A stretch of 64,000 nt of DNA from Phanerochaete sordida. Lineage: Eukaryota > Basidiomycota > Agaricomycetes > Polyporales > Phanerochaetaceae. Made by a program: the position numbers and the translations under genes. The notes below the pieces were generated by a model. The model was not told the origin of the DNA and did not search any database. It saw nothing but the letters and a program-made list of their open reading frames with translations. The stretch spans positions 186,001 through 250,000 of the forward strand of contig BPQB01000034.1 in NCBI GenBank assembly GCA_019973155.2, read 5' to 3'. Shown one piece after another: positions 1 to 10,407 of the stretch. The stretch's first letter is position 1. Each line of letters opens with the position of its first letter.

Positions 1-448
1 CAGCGAGGAAGAACCTATCGCGTCCCATCGCGTCCCATCACGCTATTGGCTAGGGTGTGAACGCGTTGGCGGCAGCCTCGAGTGACCCACGTCGCAGCCG
101 CAGTTCGCGCAGGGCAACAGCACAAGGCCAGTCTCGTGGCAGGACACTCACCTTGCGCGCTTTGTCATCCAGGCCAAACACGATCTGCTGGAGCTCAACA
201 GTCGGATCCTCCCCGCGCTTCAGTGCCGAGTACCATTCGCGCTCGCTGATGGGCACCCATTCCGAGCCGGCGAGTTTCGCGTGCGCCGGACGAAGGCTTG
301 ATGGGAACGTCGGGGCAAAGAAGGATGAGTGCTTGATGCCATCGAGGATGTGGAAGTACGCGAGGGTAGCGAGGACGAAGACGAAGACGATGGTCTCTAT
401 GGGCGAGAAGACGGTGTGCAATGACAGTGGCCTGAGGAGGGCACGCAT
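1..448 (-). CDS. HMG-CoA reductase, N-terminal part (runs off left edge)
   Basis: Reads leftward from an ATG at 448-446. Exon 1 (448-152) encodes 99 residues and ends at an AAG|GTGAGT donor (intron starts at 151). The later exons, with the catalytic domain, lie outside the window. The N-terminus starts MRALLRPLSLHTVFSPIET, followed by a hydrophobic segment (about residues 17-36, IVFVFVLATLAYF) and then IKHSSFFAP, a pattern I recognise from the membrane N-terminus of basidiomycete HMG-CoA reductases, which make mevalonate for sterols and other terpenoids in the ER. The identification rests on this N-terminus alone. The acceptor of intron 1 was not resolved; candidates lie within the first 60 bases. 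Confidence 0.68.
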
Positions 449-2990
449 TTTGGTGGTATGGCGAGGTTAGCGGGGGGTATTCAGTGACGTGGGTATTAAC
501 TGTTATATAGAGCACTGCCCGTCAGCGATTATTCCAATAGGTAGAAATGGTGATGTGGTACGAGGTGTATTCGTGGGATAGGGGAGCTGGAAACGCGGTA
601 GAAGCTTAGAACACCTACCGGGAGCTTAAAGATGATCCTAGAGTTCCTCTATGGCAGGCGAGACACGAATAAGATAGAGTTGGTGTTGTCGTGAACGAAG
701 GACGACGTTGGGCGTGTGCGCGCTGTCCAACGAAGGAGAGCAACGACGGGGCAACCGGTTGAGCGGGGCACCTCCAGACGGGACCTTCAGCAGCCAAGTG
801 ACGAGGCTGGGAGAGAGAAGGAGCAGCGAATGGAGAGAGGGAAAGGAACGCAAGTGGAATAAAAGATCAGTCGAACCATTTCACCCCAGCGACTGAAATC
901 CCAAGCGCTAAGCGCCGGCCAGCAACGCGCGCCAAATCTATCGGCTTTCATTTTGCGGAGTCCGCCACGGTTCTCTTACCGGAGTCTGCCCCGTGGCTCT
1001 ACCGTGTCTGCGTTGCATGGAAAATCTCGCCCACAAAGGCTGTGCGGGCGCAATGCTGCACAAAACTATCCACTGGGTTCTCTCCACCCCCACACCGGCG
1101 GGAGGCCGACGTCTGCTCATGGACAGTCCAGCCCCGGAGGGATCGACATGAGAGCAAATGGCAGCACAGCATCACTTCACCATACCATCCTTGATGCCCC
1201 TGCATCGTCATTCGCCCGTCCAAAACATCCGCTTCGTGATCTTCACGGACTGTTGTAGCTGACACTCCCGGTCTTCCCTCCGACTACTCCCAGTCCTCCT
1301 GCCAAGGAAAGCAGCATTCCTCGCTCAAATACGCCACCGGTACACGCAGCCCGCCGCCAGATTGTGGCGCTCGCAGCTGTGCAGCGACCACAGCTTGTTC
1401 ATGCCCACGAACCGCCCGCCCACCGCCTTCTCATCCCGACAGGAGCTCGATGTGGGCTCCGGTCAACTGGACTCCGGAGCATATGCGCAGTAACCTCTGC
1501 TCTTGCAGAAGAGAATAAGTCAAGCACACATGGCATCCATCACTTGACGGTCAATAGAGTGCGGATAGCTGACTGTCTTTTGTCCATGTCGTTCGATCTC
1601 GCACGGCGCCACACGAGCTCCGGTCCATCTAAGCTCAAGCTTTCCAGGACGCCGTACAGTATCCAAGCGAGTCCCGAGCATTTCCTGATCTCTGGCAGCT
1701 TCATACCGCCTCTGCCCGTGTTGCCCGGGCTGCAGATGTGTGTACAAAGAGACCCGAGGCGACCAGTCAGAGAGGAGAAGCGATGAGGAACCCATCTTAC
1801 CGGATCCCGAGCGTGCAAGCACACCAGTGGCCGCCCGGGGCGTTTGTAACGTAAGGGCAACGGGAAAGCGTGCCGACAGCATCGGAGGCATGATGAGCTC
1901 GTATCGTCATGAACCAAGTAGACCACGACACTACGGGCTGCAAAGCGCATGGCCGAGGAACAGCCTATCGTACGCCACATCGGGGGATGGTGCAGAACGT
2001 GTCGTCCTATCAGTTAGCCGGTGTGGTAGAATGGTCCTGTGAGCCAGACCGGCGGAGGGCGATAGAAATGAGAATGAATAGATACAATCAATGAACGGCG
2101 ATGTTCCCTCTGGGTAGAAGTGCAGGCCACTTATAGTACGATCCATGGCCAAGATGGAGACATCGTAACACGCGCCTCTCGCGCTGAACAGACCAACATC
2201 AGACTTGGACTCTGCAATGTCGACGCTGACGACTGTATAATTGGTGATGTGTCGCCGGAGGCTGCGGTCAACAGTTAAATAGCAGCTAGATAAATCATGA
2301 GACATTTCACTTGTAAAGAAGGAGCTCGTGTACTGTCTCTCGCCGCTAGCTCGCCACTTTGCGCTTCCACTAGACCACACTCTCCTTATCGATCCTTCCC
2401 TGCCATTCTGTGCCAGACTACGCCATCTCCCCTTGCCGCCGACCGTCACAGCCTGCGGCCTTGGCAGCTATACGAGCCATGTCTTCGAGTAGCTCGCGAT
2501 GGCGCGCGCAAAGCGTAGCACACGTCCGCGCTTTGAACTGGGCACGCATGGGGGGCTTTGTCCTTCTCAATCCTCATACTGCTCAAAAATATTCTGGCAA
2601 AGATGTAGGGCGCACGTTACTTCCTCGAGAGCGGTACAAGATGCCCCCTTCGTCGCGACCCCACGACTCTGCTTCGCCACTCCGATAGCCATTGTTCACG
2701 CGTGCATTGTCCGCCACCGTAGCTCGTAGCGGCCTCAGGCGAGTGAGGAGCGTCGTGGATGTGTGAACAACGCCAGGCCGTCCAGTATTGTCCGAGGCCA
2801 CATCGTGGCCCGGGGTGATCACCGAAGCGGTGCTGCGGGCAGATTAGCGCACGGCGCGTGATGGCGGGCGTCGGGATTTCCATTCTGGATCAATGAGGAT
2901 TCACACGGCGGGGCCGGGAGACGAGTCATATTTCCTACAACGGCGGTCGGGCGAGGCGCGGCGACGTTCGGCGGGGTCGGGACGGCGCCC
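449..2990. other. long intergenic region, no supported gene
   Basis: About 2.5 kb between two divergent genes. Open frames here are short, overlap on both strands, lack recognisable motifs and do not join through plausible splice sites. I see no terminal inverted repeats or tRNA boxes. It should hold the HMG-CoA reductase promoter at its left end and the heat-shock promoter at its right end. Confidence 0.5.
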
Positions 2991-2998
2991 TATATAAG
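2991..2998 (+). promoter_or_regulatory. TATA box of the small heat-shock gene
   Basis: TATATAAG lies 55 bp before the in-frame ATG at 3046 and about 110 bp before the ATG at 3100. Transcription would be expected near 3016-3030, so both ATGs fall in the transcript. I did not find a clear GAA/TTC heat-shock element array upstream. Confidence 0.6.
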
Positions 2999-3099
2999 GG
3001 GTCGCGTTGCCACGTAGCCTCTTCGTTACGACCACAACCACCTTCATGCTCGCGACTCCTGTGCGCAACAGCGCGTTAGATCTGGTGTTCCAATACGAG

Positions 3100-4528
3100 A
3101 TGTCCTATCCATACCAGCAGCCTTCAACACCGTACGACCTCGACTACTCCACCCCCAACTCGCCATGGCCGATCGATACGAACCAGCAAGTCCAACAACA
3201 GCAACACACACCCGGCTTCCAGCCAGGCACGCCGTCGAACCTTTCCCACTCGTCGGTCGCAGCCTCGCCCGCCTATACCATGGCGCACTTGTCGCCTGCC
3301 GAGTCTCCCGCAGCGCTCGTCCACGAGTATGCGCAGGACCGACCGCCGGCTCCGTCGTTCGAGGCCACGCGCACGATCCAGCTTGAGGAGCGCGGCACGC
3401 GGCCGTCGGCGCCGGCCTTTCGCTTTGAGTCCATCGACGGCTCGTATTACCGCGATCGGGAGGCGCAGCAGGAGGCATCACCACCTGCGCGGCGCCGTGG
3501 TGCCTCCAAGGCCCCCGCCCGCACCGGCGCGGTCGGCGACGCAGACGAGACGAGTTCGAGCACGCGTCCCAGCTCTGGCGGAGCGGGACCGAGCAGGGTT
3601 CCCCACGGTCGCCTGCACAAGCAGGCGCATCCGTACAGCCGCCCCTCGGGGCAGGCGAGTCCTTCAGGGACGACAACGGGGAAGGTTGTGTCGTCGGGGC
3701 TGACCACCGCGGAGGGAGCGTCTCCGGGTGTGCATGATGCCGCCGTTACGTCTGCTGCGGCCCCCGAGAGGCTGCCAGACTATGATTCTCCATTGGCTGA
3801 GCGCAGTGCGCGGCCTAGCAGGGTTGGACCGATGGTATCGATGGGTCTGTCTGGCAAGACCGCCATTGCGTGTCCGGGCATGAGCATGTGGAGGGTCCCG
3901 TCTCACAGTGAACAGCGCGCGCAAGAGGCCGGAGGCGAAGGATCGGGCGGTGCTGCGACGACCAGGTACGCCCCTCACTTCGCTCTCCCTCTTGCTCCGG
4001 GTGAGTCTTCATGTTTTTGTTATTTCTTTCCCGTCTTGTTAGCACCAGCGAGACCTCGCCCGCGGCCGCGCAGTCCGATCCCAAGCAATCGACAGGTTCA
4101 GCACCACGAGCACCGGCACGGCCAAAATTGCTGATCACCACCGACCTCTACCTGGACCCCAACAGTAATGAATTTGTCGTCAATCTCGAGCTCCCCGGCG
4201 TGAGCAAGGATGGGGTCCACATCGACATGATGACGTGTTCCTACACCGGCAGCCGGATGCTCGTCGTCCAGGCCCACCACCGCTCGGCGGTCCCCAGCAG
4301 TGTGCCCTACGCCGTGCGCGAGCGCAAAATCGGAGAATGCAAGCGGACGATTGCCGTGCCGCTCTCTACTAAGGTGAGTTCTCCACGTTGTGCGTCTCCG
4401 CTGGCGCAGCGTGACCTCTGCCGCAGCCCGAGGACATCAACGCCAAGATCGAAGACGGCCTGCTCACCATCACGTTCCCCGGAGGAACGCCTGTCCGACA
4501 CGACCCTCAAGCCATTGCCATCCTTTAG
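3100..4528 (+). CDS. Hsp20-type small heat-shock protein with long disordered N-terminus
   Basis: Exons 3100-3965, 4043-4373 and 4427-4528 join in phase to 432 residues. The C-terminal ~120 residues form an alpha-crystallin domain: strand-rich ITTDLYLDPNSNEFVVNLELPG, then a VRERKIGECKRTIAVPLS segment and a closing KIEDGLLTITFPGG, matching the A-x-x-x-n-G-v-L-like signature of the family. Such proteins are ATP-independent holdases in the cytosol. Unusually, ~300 residues rich in Ser, Pro, Ala, Gln and Thr precede the domain, where typical fungal members have about 50. The start at 3100 has G at -3; an in-frame ATG at 3046 would add 18 residues and is the first ATG after the TATA box. Confidence 0.82.
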
Positions 4529-6713
4529 AGTGACCAGCCCACCCCTCAAATATCAACCCAGAACTCAACAACTCCATACCGCACGGACTCGCCTCGAATT
4601 TCTTGCTCTCGTAAGCCTGCACTGTGCTGCTGCTCTTTATATTTCGTGCTGTGAACTTTTCTTGCCCTGGAATTTAATGCATCGTGTATCCTAGCCTCGT
4701 TTAAAGCTCAAACCTGCCATTATCACCTCCACTCGACGAACGAAATCACAGCAACTCTTCATGCCTGTCAACCTGCAAAGTTCTGCATCCACCACCCACC
4801 CCTCATATTTGTGCTTCGGGACCGTTGCTGCCTTGGCTCGACATCGCTTCCCAAACCCAGCTCAAATACTCGTAGCCTAGATAGACGTCTGCGCGCCCCG
4901 GTCCATTCGAATGACGTTAATATTATCCACGACCAGCTCAGAGATCTGCGTGTTCTGTGTGCGTCGCAGCGAAAGGTTTCCCAAGCGGGCTGGTGGGGCA
5001 AATGCGTTGCCTGTGATTGGACCGTGATCGTGCTTGCGGTACGGAGTGCACGGGGTCCCCCCTGAAATCAACCTCGCCTTGAATGTCGTCGAATCCAGGA
5101 CGAGGAGATCACAGCATGATGGCACATAATCGTTAAATATTTGCAGCCCACCCAGCTCATGACGACGGGTGAATGCGAACACCGCTGGAATTCAGCAGTC
5201 GATAGTCTGCTACACGAAGAATAATGTCCAGGAGAGGCAGGCTTGGCCTGGCTCTGTCGGAGGACAAGTTGCCTTTATACAGGGGTTTTAAGGGGAGTAA
5301 ATGTCGAGCTCTCGGTCTGGCTCCCGAGTCGCGACCTCGGTCCCCTGAGGATAGCACCTCGACGAGGCAAGAAGCAGTACTTATCGCAGCGGGCGGCCAC
5401 GGCGGGCGAGCGCGCTACACGGGGGAGCGGGCCTCCGAAGTGCGTCGGTCCAACGTGTACGCTAAATGGTTTATCGAGCAGCGGGCGAGCCGAGGAACCG
5501 ACTGCGCGCGGACGCACGCATAGGCGACGCAGATATCTCGAGGGAACCCGCTTCCATTCTGAGGACGCGGCGGGGCTTGTGCGACGCGGGAGCGGTCAGC
5601 AGCCTGTGCTGGAACACGAGGAGTTGCAGGGGACGCCGCCCTGGCTGTGTGCGCTGCGGAGCGCGTGCCTGGCGTGTGCTCTCCGATTCGCTTATCCTTC
5701 GGGCGAGGTGCATCTGCAGATTGGGGGAGACGAGGTGGTTCTATAGGGTGTTTCGGAGAGAGGACGAATATGAGGGAGTGCAGGGAGTCGTTCGTGTTCG
5801 CTCCGATCGCAGTCGCAGAACCGCGATCACACTCGGGATGCGACGCTGCGAATAGTCTCCACCAGCGCCTCGTTTATTCGCGTCGCAGGCGCAGCGTCGT
5901 GGGTCCATGTATGCACGGACAGGCACGTCGCTTGTCGCACTTGCACCGGCAGCGCTACTCACTGCCGAGTTGCTGGAGAGTACGTCCGGGCACAGGTCAC
6001 TATCTCCGCATCGAGCTGTTGGTCCGGTTTGTCGGCGACTTGGCACCTGAGAAATTGACGTATACGGTAGGGCGTTCAGGCTATATTTACGATGCCTCAC
6101 CGTCAGTCCCGACGACTGGAGACTCGCCAAGGATGAAACCTACGATACCGTCGTTAAGGGTGCGCTACAAGCCGCCCGCCATAGAACCCTCAGAACTTTG
6201 CCCACGATGCACTGCCGTTTCTAGGAATAAGCTGAGCGGTGTCAGCGTAGTCAGTCGCCCGTACTCCAGGTACAACACATTTGCATCAGACCTACCTTCT
6301 AGATGTGACACTGAGACATTGTTAACCGTTAGGGTGGAGAAGCTTCCTCCACCGCAGTCGCGCTGAGCTTGCTGGCCGCCGCCACGCGAGCCCTCTGCCA
6401 CAACGTCACCGTGCTTCTGCTACACAGCTGATCGGACGCGCGGATTTCTGCGTGGCTAAAAGGTGGGCATAGTCTGAGTGAGCCTGCAGGGTGCTGGCCA
6501 GGCCTACGTACAGCTAGACAGGATACCGAGTGCTGGTGCCAAAGGTCCTGCTCTGGCGCGACCCAATCGTCAGGATTGTCGATGGTTCCTTGCAAGATAA
6601 CCTGAGAGAAGCAGAATCTGCGTGGAACCGGAGCCGCGGGTCTGGGTATTCATCCCTGCGCGCTCCTCCAGTGTTATGCACGACATGACGTGGAAGTTAA
6701 GAGTCCTGCGCGC
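4529..6713. other. intergenic region without supported gene
   Basis: About 2.2 kb downstream of the heat-shock gene. The longest open frame (5647-6366, +) is Arg/Ser/Cys-rich, shows no motif and looks like chance coding in GC-rich DNA. The first few hundred bases would contain the heat-shock 3' UTR. Confidence 0.45.
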
Positions 6714-7328
6714 TCAGAATCTGTCCAAGGACCCGTCGCAATGTGCGCCAGGCGGCCGACAAGCTGAGGATATTATTACCTTTGCGACGAGTATCGGCCG
6801 CCAATCTCGGGCGTTGGGGTGAGGAAGTGCACGGCGGTGTGGCGCATTCACTAATGATCTGGCGGTGTGACGCGCCTTTTTGAAGATTCGTTGCATCTGC
6901 TGGCGTAACGGGGCGTCGTCAGGTCTGGCTTTGGGCAAGCGTATCTGACAGCTCACGAGGCTCCCGATGAGATGTTCTGTCTCATCGTCCGAAGGGAAGG
7001 CTATGACGCGATCCCCGACGACGAAAACACAAACCGCTGCCCGCCCAGACGGTTCCAAGGAGAGACGGGTCAGATGTGATGCGTCGCGGACCAAGGCAAG
7101 ATGAGACTTGGGCGGTCTGAATCCACACTGGCCGGCGCTGACCGGGGTCCGTGCCCCCTCCGCTTCCTTTTCGGGAAACTCAACCAAGCCGTTCACATCC
7201 CACGAGCCTGTGGGTTCGTCTATTTGCACGGTCCATACTCCGTTGGGCACCACAGGTACCTGGCGAGGCTCTCTTCTAGTCTCGAAGCCGGGGTCGGACT
7301 GCTGTGTCGTGTGGTCGGCGTGCAGCAC
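6714..7328 (-). CDS. possible hypothetical protein, incomplete model
   Basis: A 204-codon open frame whose middle reads like protein rather than shadow sequence: VWTVQIDEPTGSWDVNG, then FVVGDRVIAFPSDDETEHLIGSLVSCQIRLP and a basic stretch near MQRIFKKARHTARSLVN. The frame opens with GTG, not ATG, so a real gene would need a 5' exon to the right of 7328, which I could not place. I recognise no family. It could equally be a relic. The next gene is the P450 on the other strand, so the two would be divergent across a ~370 bp gap. Confidence 0.25.
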   Translation of the reverse strand: MLHADHTTQQSDPGFETRREPRQVPVVPNGVWTVQIDEPTGSWDVNGLVEFPEKEAEGARTPVSAGQCGFRPPKSHLALVRDASHLTRLSLEPSGRAAVCVFVVGDRVIAFPSDDETEHLIGSLVSCQIRLPKARPDDAPLRQQMQRIFKKARHTARSLVNAPHRRALPHPNARDWRPILVAKVIISSACRPPGAHCDGSLDRF

Positions 7329-7661
7329 AGGAGCGGCCGAGTTTGAGATCCAGCACCCGGCGTGCAGGTGAGCTCTCGCTGCTTTTTGCGAGATGCGGCT
7401 GACGTGCGTTCACAAGACTGAGGATTCATCCCATTCTCTACTTTGCGCCCGTGGTTTGAACTGCGAGCTCGGTATCGTGCGAAAAACGTCTGAGGTGAGC
7501 CTATTCATCCGAGGTGCGCGTTTGTATTGGCGGTTTGCAATATGCTATCACAGGGAGTGGATCGCCTACTTTCTACGCGCTCACATGATGTCCGCTCTAT
7601 GAACCCGGTTGATTGGATGCCTCATTTCCCACATGACGGCATTTAAGGTCTCTCGCATACT

Positions 7662-7667
7662 TATATA
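7662..7667 (+). promoter_or_regulatory. TATA box of the CYP53 gene
   Basis: TATATA 40 bp before the P450 start codon at 7702, implying a very short 5' UTR. The rest of the 7329-7701 gap shows no other clear feature. Confidence 0.5.
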
Positions 7668-7701
7668 CCTCTCCTCACGCCTTCATCGCATCGCAGGCAA
7701 C

Positions 7702-9760
7702 ATGGCTATCCTCCAAGCACTCACACAGCTCGACTTTACGTCGTGGCTACTCCTCGTTCCCGCTCTCGCTGTCGCGGCACATGTCGCCCTCTGGCTGGCT
7801 GACCCGCATGGCATACGGTCGTACCCGGGGCCTCTCCTCGCGCACTTCTCAGACCTATGGCTTGGCTACATCGCAGCACAGGGCCATCGTTCCGAGGTCG
7901 TACACGACCTGCACAAGAAGCACGGTGAGTCCAACATCTCTTCGAACCACGACAGCCGGCCCATGAAAGGAGCTGCGGAAACGGGCCCGACGTCACCTGC
8001 GTCACTCCGAGCACTTCGTATCGTGCAAGATGCGGGGTCGCATGTTCCGTCCTGTCTGGGGTCAGATGAGCCGCCTTGGCGCTGTCTGATCGTGATCCTG
8101 CCCCGCCCTGTGGTGGTCAATGCTCATGCACGTCTATCCCAATTATAGGAAAATTCGTCCGTATCGCGCCCAACCACCTGTCCATCTCGGACCCCGACGC
8201 CCTGCAAGTAGTGTACGGGCACGGTACGGGCACGCTGAAGGCGGACTTCTATGATGCGTTCGTCTCCATTCAGCGTGGTCTCTTCAACACGCGCTCGCGC
8301 TCGGAGCACGCCCGGAAGCGCAAGATCGTGTCGCACATCTTCTCGCAGAAGAGCGTCCTCGAGTTTGAGCCTCATGTCCGCCTCTACATCAAGCAGCTGA
8401 TTCAGCAGTGGGACCGCCTCTGCGAGGCGGGTGCCAGGGGCGAGTCGGGCGATGATGGCGAGGGCGGCTGGAGGGGACGCAGTGGCAGGGTTTGGCTCGA
8501 CTGCCTGCCATGGTACAACTACCTCGCCTTCGACATTATTGGTGAGTTGCCAGTTTGAAGCTTTCCTCAAGTATACTGACCAAATTGTAGGCGACTTGGC
8601 CTTTGGTGCGCCCTTCGGAATGATTACTGCGGCGCGAGATGCCGCGCCGGTAGCCCTGAACCACAAGCAGGCGATGGCCTCGTACGGCAAGGAGAAGACC
8701 GACGTACAGTATCTCTCCGCGGTGGAGGTTATCAACAACCGTGGTACGTTCTCGGCCTCGCTGGGTGTCCTCCCGCCCTGGATGCGTCCCCTCGCGAAGA
8801 TGCTTCCGTGGTACAGCCAGGGCCAAGAGGCAGTCAAACAGCTCGCCGGTATCGCTGTTGCCGCTGTTGCCCAGAGGCTCACGACCCCGACCGACCGCGT
8901 TGACCTGCTGGGCAAACTTCAGGAAGGCAGGGACGACGACGGGAACCTGATGGGCAAGGAAGAGCTTACCGCTGAGGCTCTCACGCAGCTCATTGCTGGC
9001 TCGGACACGACGTCCAAGTGAGTGGGTCCTCGCTGCCAGTGGAGTTTACCCTGACGTACCCTGACATTGCCTGGCAGCTCGTCTTGTGCCATTACCTACT
9101 TCCTCGCCAAGTACCCCGACACGCAGCGTAAGCTGCAGCAGGAGCTCGACGAAGCGCTGGGCTCTGACGATGAAGCCGTCCCGACCTTCGACCAAGTGAA
9201 GCGACTCACGTACCTGCAGGCGGTCATCGACGAAGCGCTACGCATCCATTCCACGTCTGGCATCGGCCTTCCCAGGGTTGTTCCCGAAGGCGGCTTGACC
9301 GTGTGCGGACGGACTTTCCCCGCGGGTACGGTCCTGAGCGTGCCGACGTACACGATTCACCGCGATGCGGAGGTCTGGGGCAAGGACACCGAGGAGTTCA
9401 GGCCCGAGCGCTGGTTCGAGCAGGACAAGAACGCGGTGCAGAAGACGTACAATCCGTTCTCGTTCGGTCCAAGGTAGGGTTTGATACTCTGTGTAAGCCC
9501 GCTCCCAGGGTGCTGATAGCTGACGCAGGAGCTGTGTCGGCCGCAATCTCGCGAGCATGGAGCTGCTGATTATCTTGGCGTCCATACTACGCCGCTACGA
9601 CTTCGTACTCGAGGACCCTGATAAGCCAGTAAGTGGTTGTTCAGCCATCTTTCAGCTGATTCCGACCTGACGTCGCTTGACCTTCCAGTTTGAAACTGTG
9701 GAGGGCTTTTTGCGGAAGCCTGTCGAGTGTGTTGTTGGTATCAAGAGAAGGAACCTCTGA
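7702..9760 (+). CDS. Cytochrome P450, CYP53 family (benzoate 4-monooxygenase type)
   Basis: Six exons (7702-7924, 8149-8541, 8591-9017, 9078-9473, 9529-9628, 9689-9760) give 536 residues. An N-terminal membrane anchor (about residues 14-34) is followed by the I-helix LIAGSDTTS (about 339-347), the EALR of the ExxR motif (~400), FRPERW (~455) and the haem loop FSFGPRSCVGRN (~476-487) with the Cys ligand. WYNYLAFDIIGDLAFGAPFGM, the LRIHSTSGIGLPRVVP segment and the ending ETVEGFLRKPVECVVG are typical of CYP53, whose members para-hydroxylate benzoate in the ER using a P450 reductase; in wood-decay fungi this supports detoxification of lignin-derived aromatics. The haem loop is interrupted by intron 4. 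Intron 1 is long (224 nt) but its removal gives HKKHGKFVRIAPN, the expected junction. Confidence 0.9.
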
Positions 9761-10407
9761 GTAAGGGCTCGCACAGACCCTGCGAAACGCCACGATCGCT
9801 TGCCGACCGGTGGTTATCTCTGCCTGTTGTCTCTGTCATGTACTCAATACTGTATGAAGCGTGATACCCGCAATTATTCATCCTCTCCTCACGCGCGTAC
9901 GAGCTGTTCGATGCGATGCGAAACGTCAAGAGGTCGAGCATGCGTCGACACCGCGAGACCTGGGGTCGCGGAAAGCCGTGATTGGCTAGTCGGAGGTGTC
10001 GGCGCCTGGCCGCAGCTTTGAGCACCGGGCGCCAAGCGCGAAGTGAGCCCGCTCGAGTCATGGTCTCCGTCCACACTCCTCTCTTCCGTCTTCCACTAGA
10101 GCTCTGGGACTCTGTACGATAGTGCACTCGGTTTCTGTACACTACCTTTCCTTATCTTCGGCTATTTTCTGCCTTCCAAATCTTCAGGGGACGCTCAAAC
10201 TTGCACCGGGGTGGTATGACACTCTATCTTCGCACACGCAGTAAGCCGCTGACCAAGTGACATCCACAGAAGTAACATCTTCGCAACTGAGTCCACACGC
10301 TCCACTGCACACCTGCAGTATATCTTCGGAGGAACTTTGGCACTTAGAGGCAGCATAACATCGCCCTCAGCGACATACCGAGCAGCGACACCAGCGACCA
10401 CACTGCC
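9761..10407. other. intergenic region; aspartokinase promoter
   Basis: About 650 bp between two genes on the same strand. A GAGTCA at 10055-10060 matches six of seven bases of a Gcn4-type site, which would suit an amino-acid biosynthesis gene, but a single near-match is weak. Nothing else stands out. Confidence 0.3.

Noticed and set aside
5647..6366. 239-codon plus-strand open frame as a gene
   Set aside because: No motif, strongly biased composition, no promoter or splice signals, overlapping frames on the other strand.
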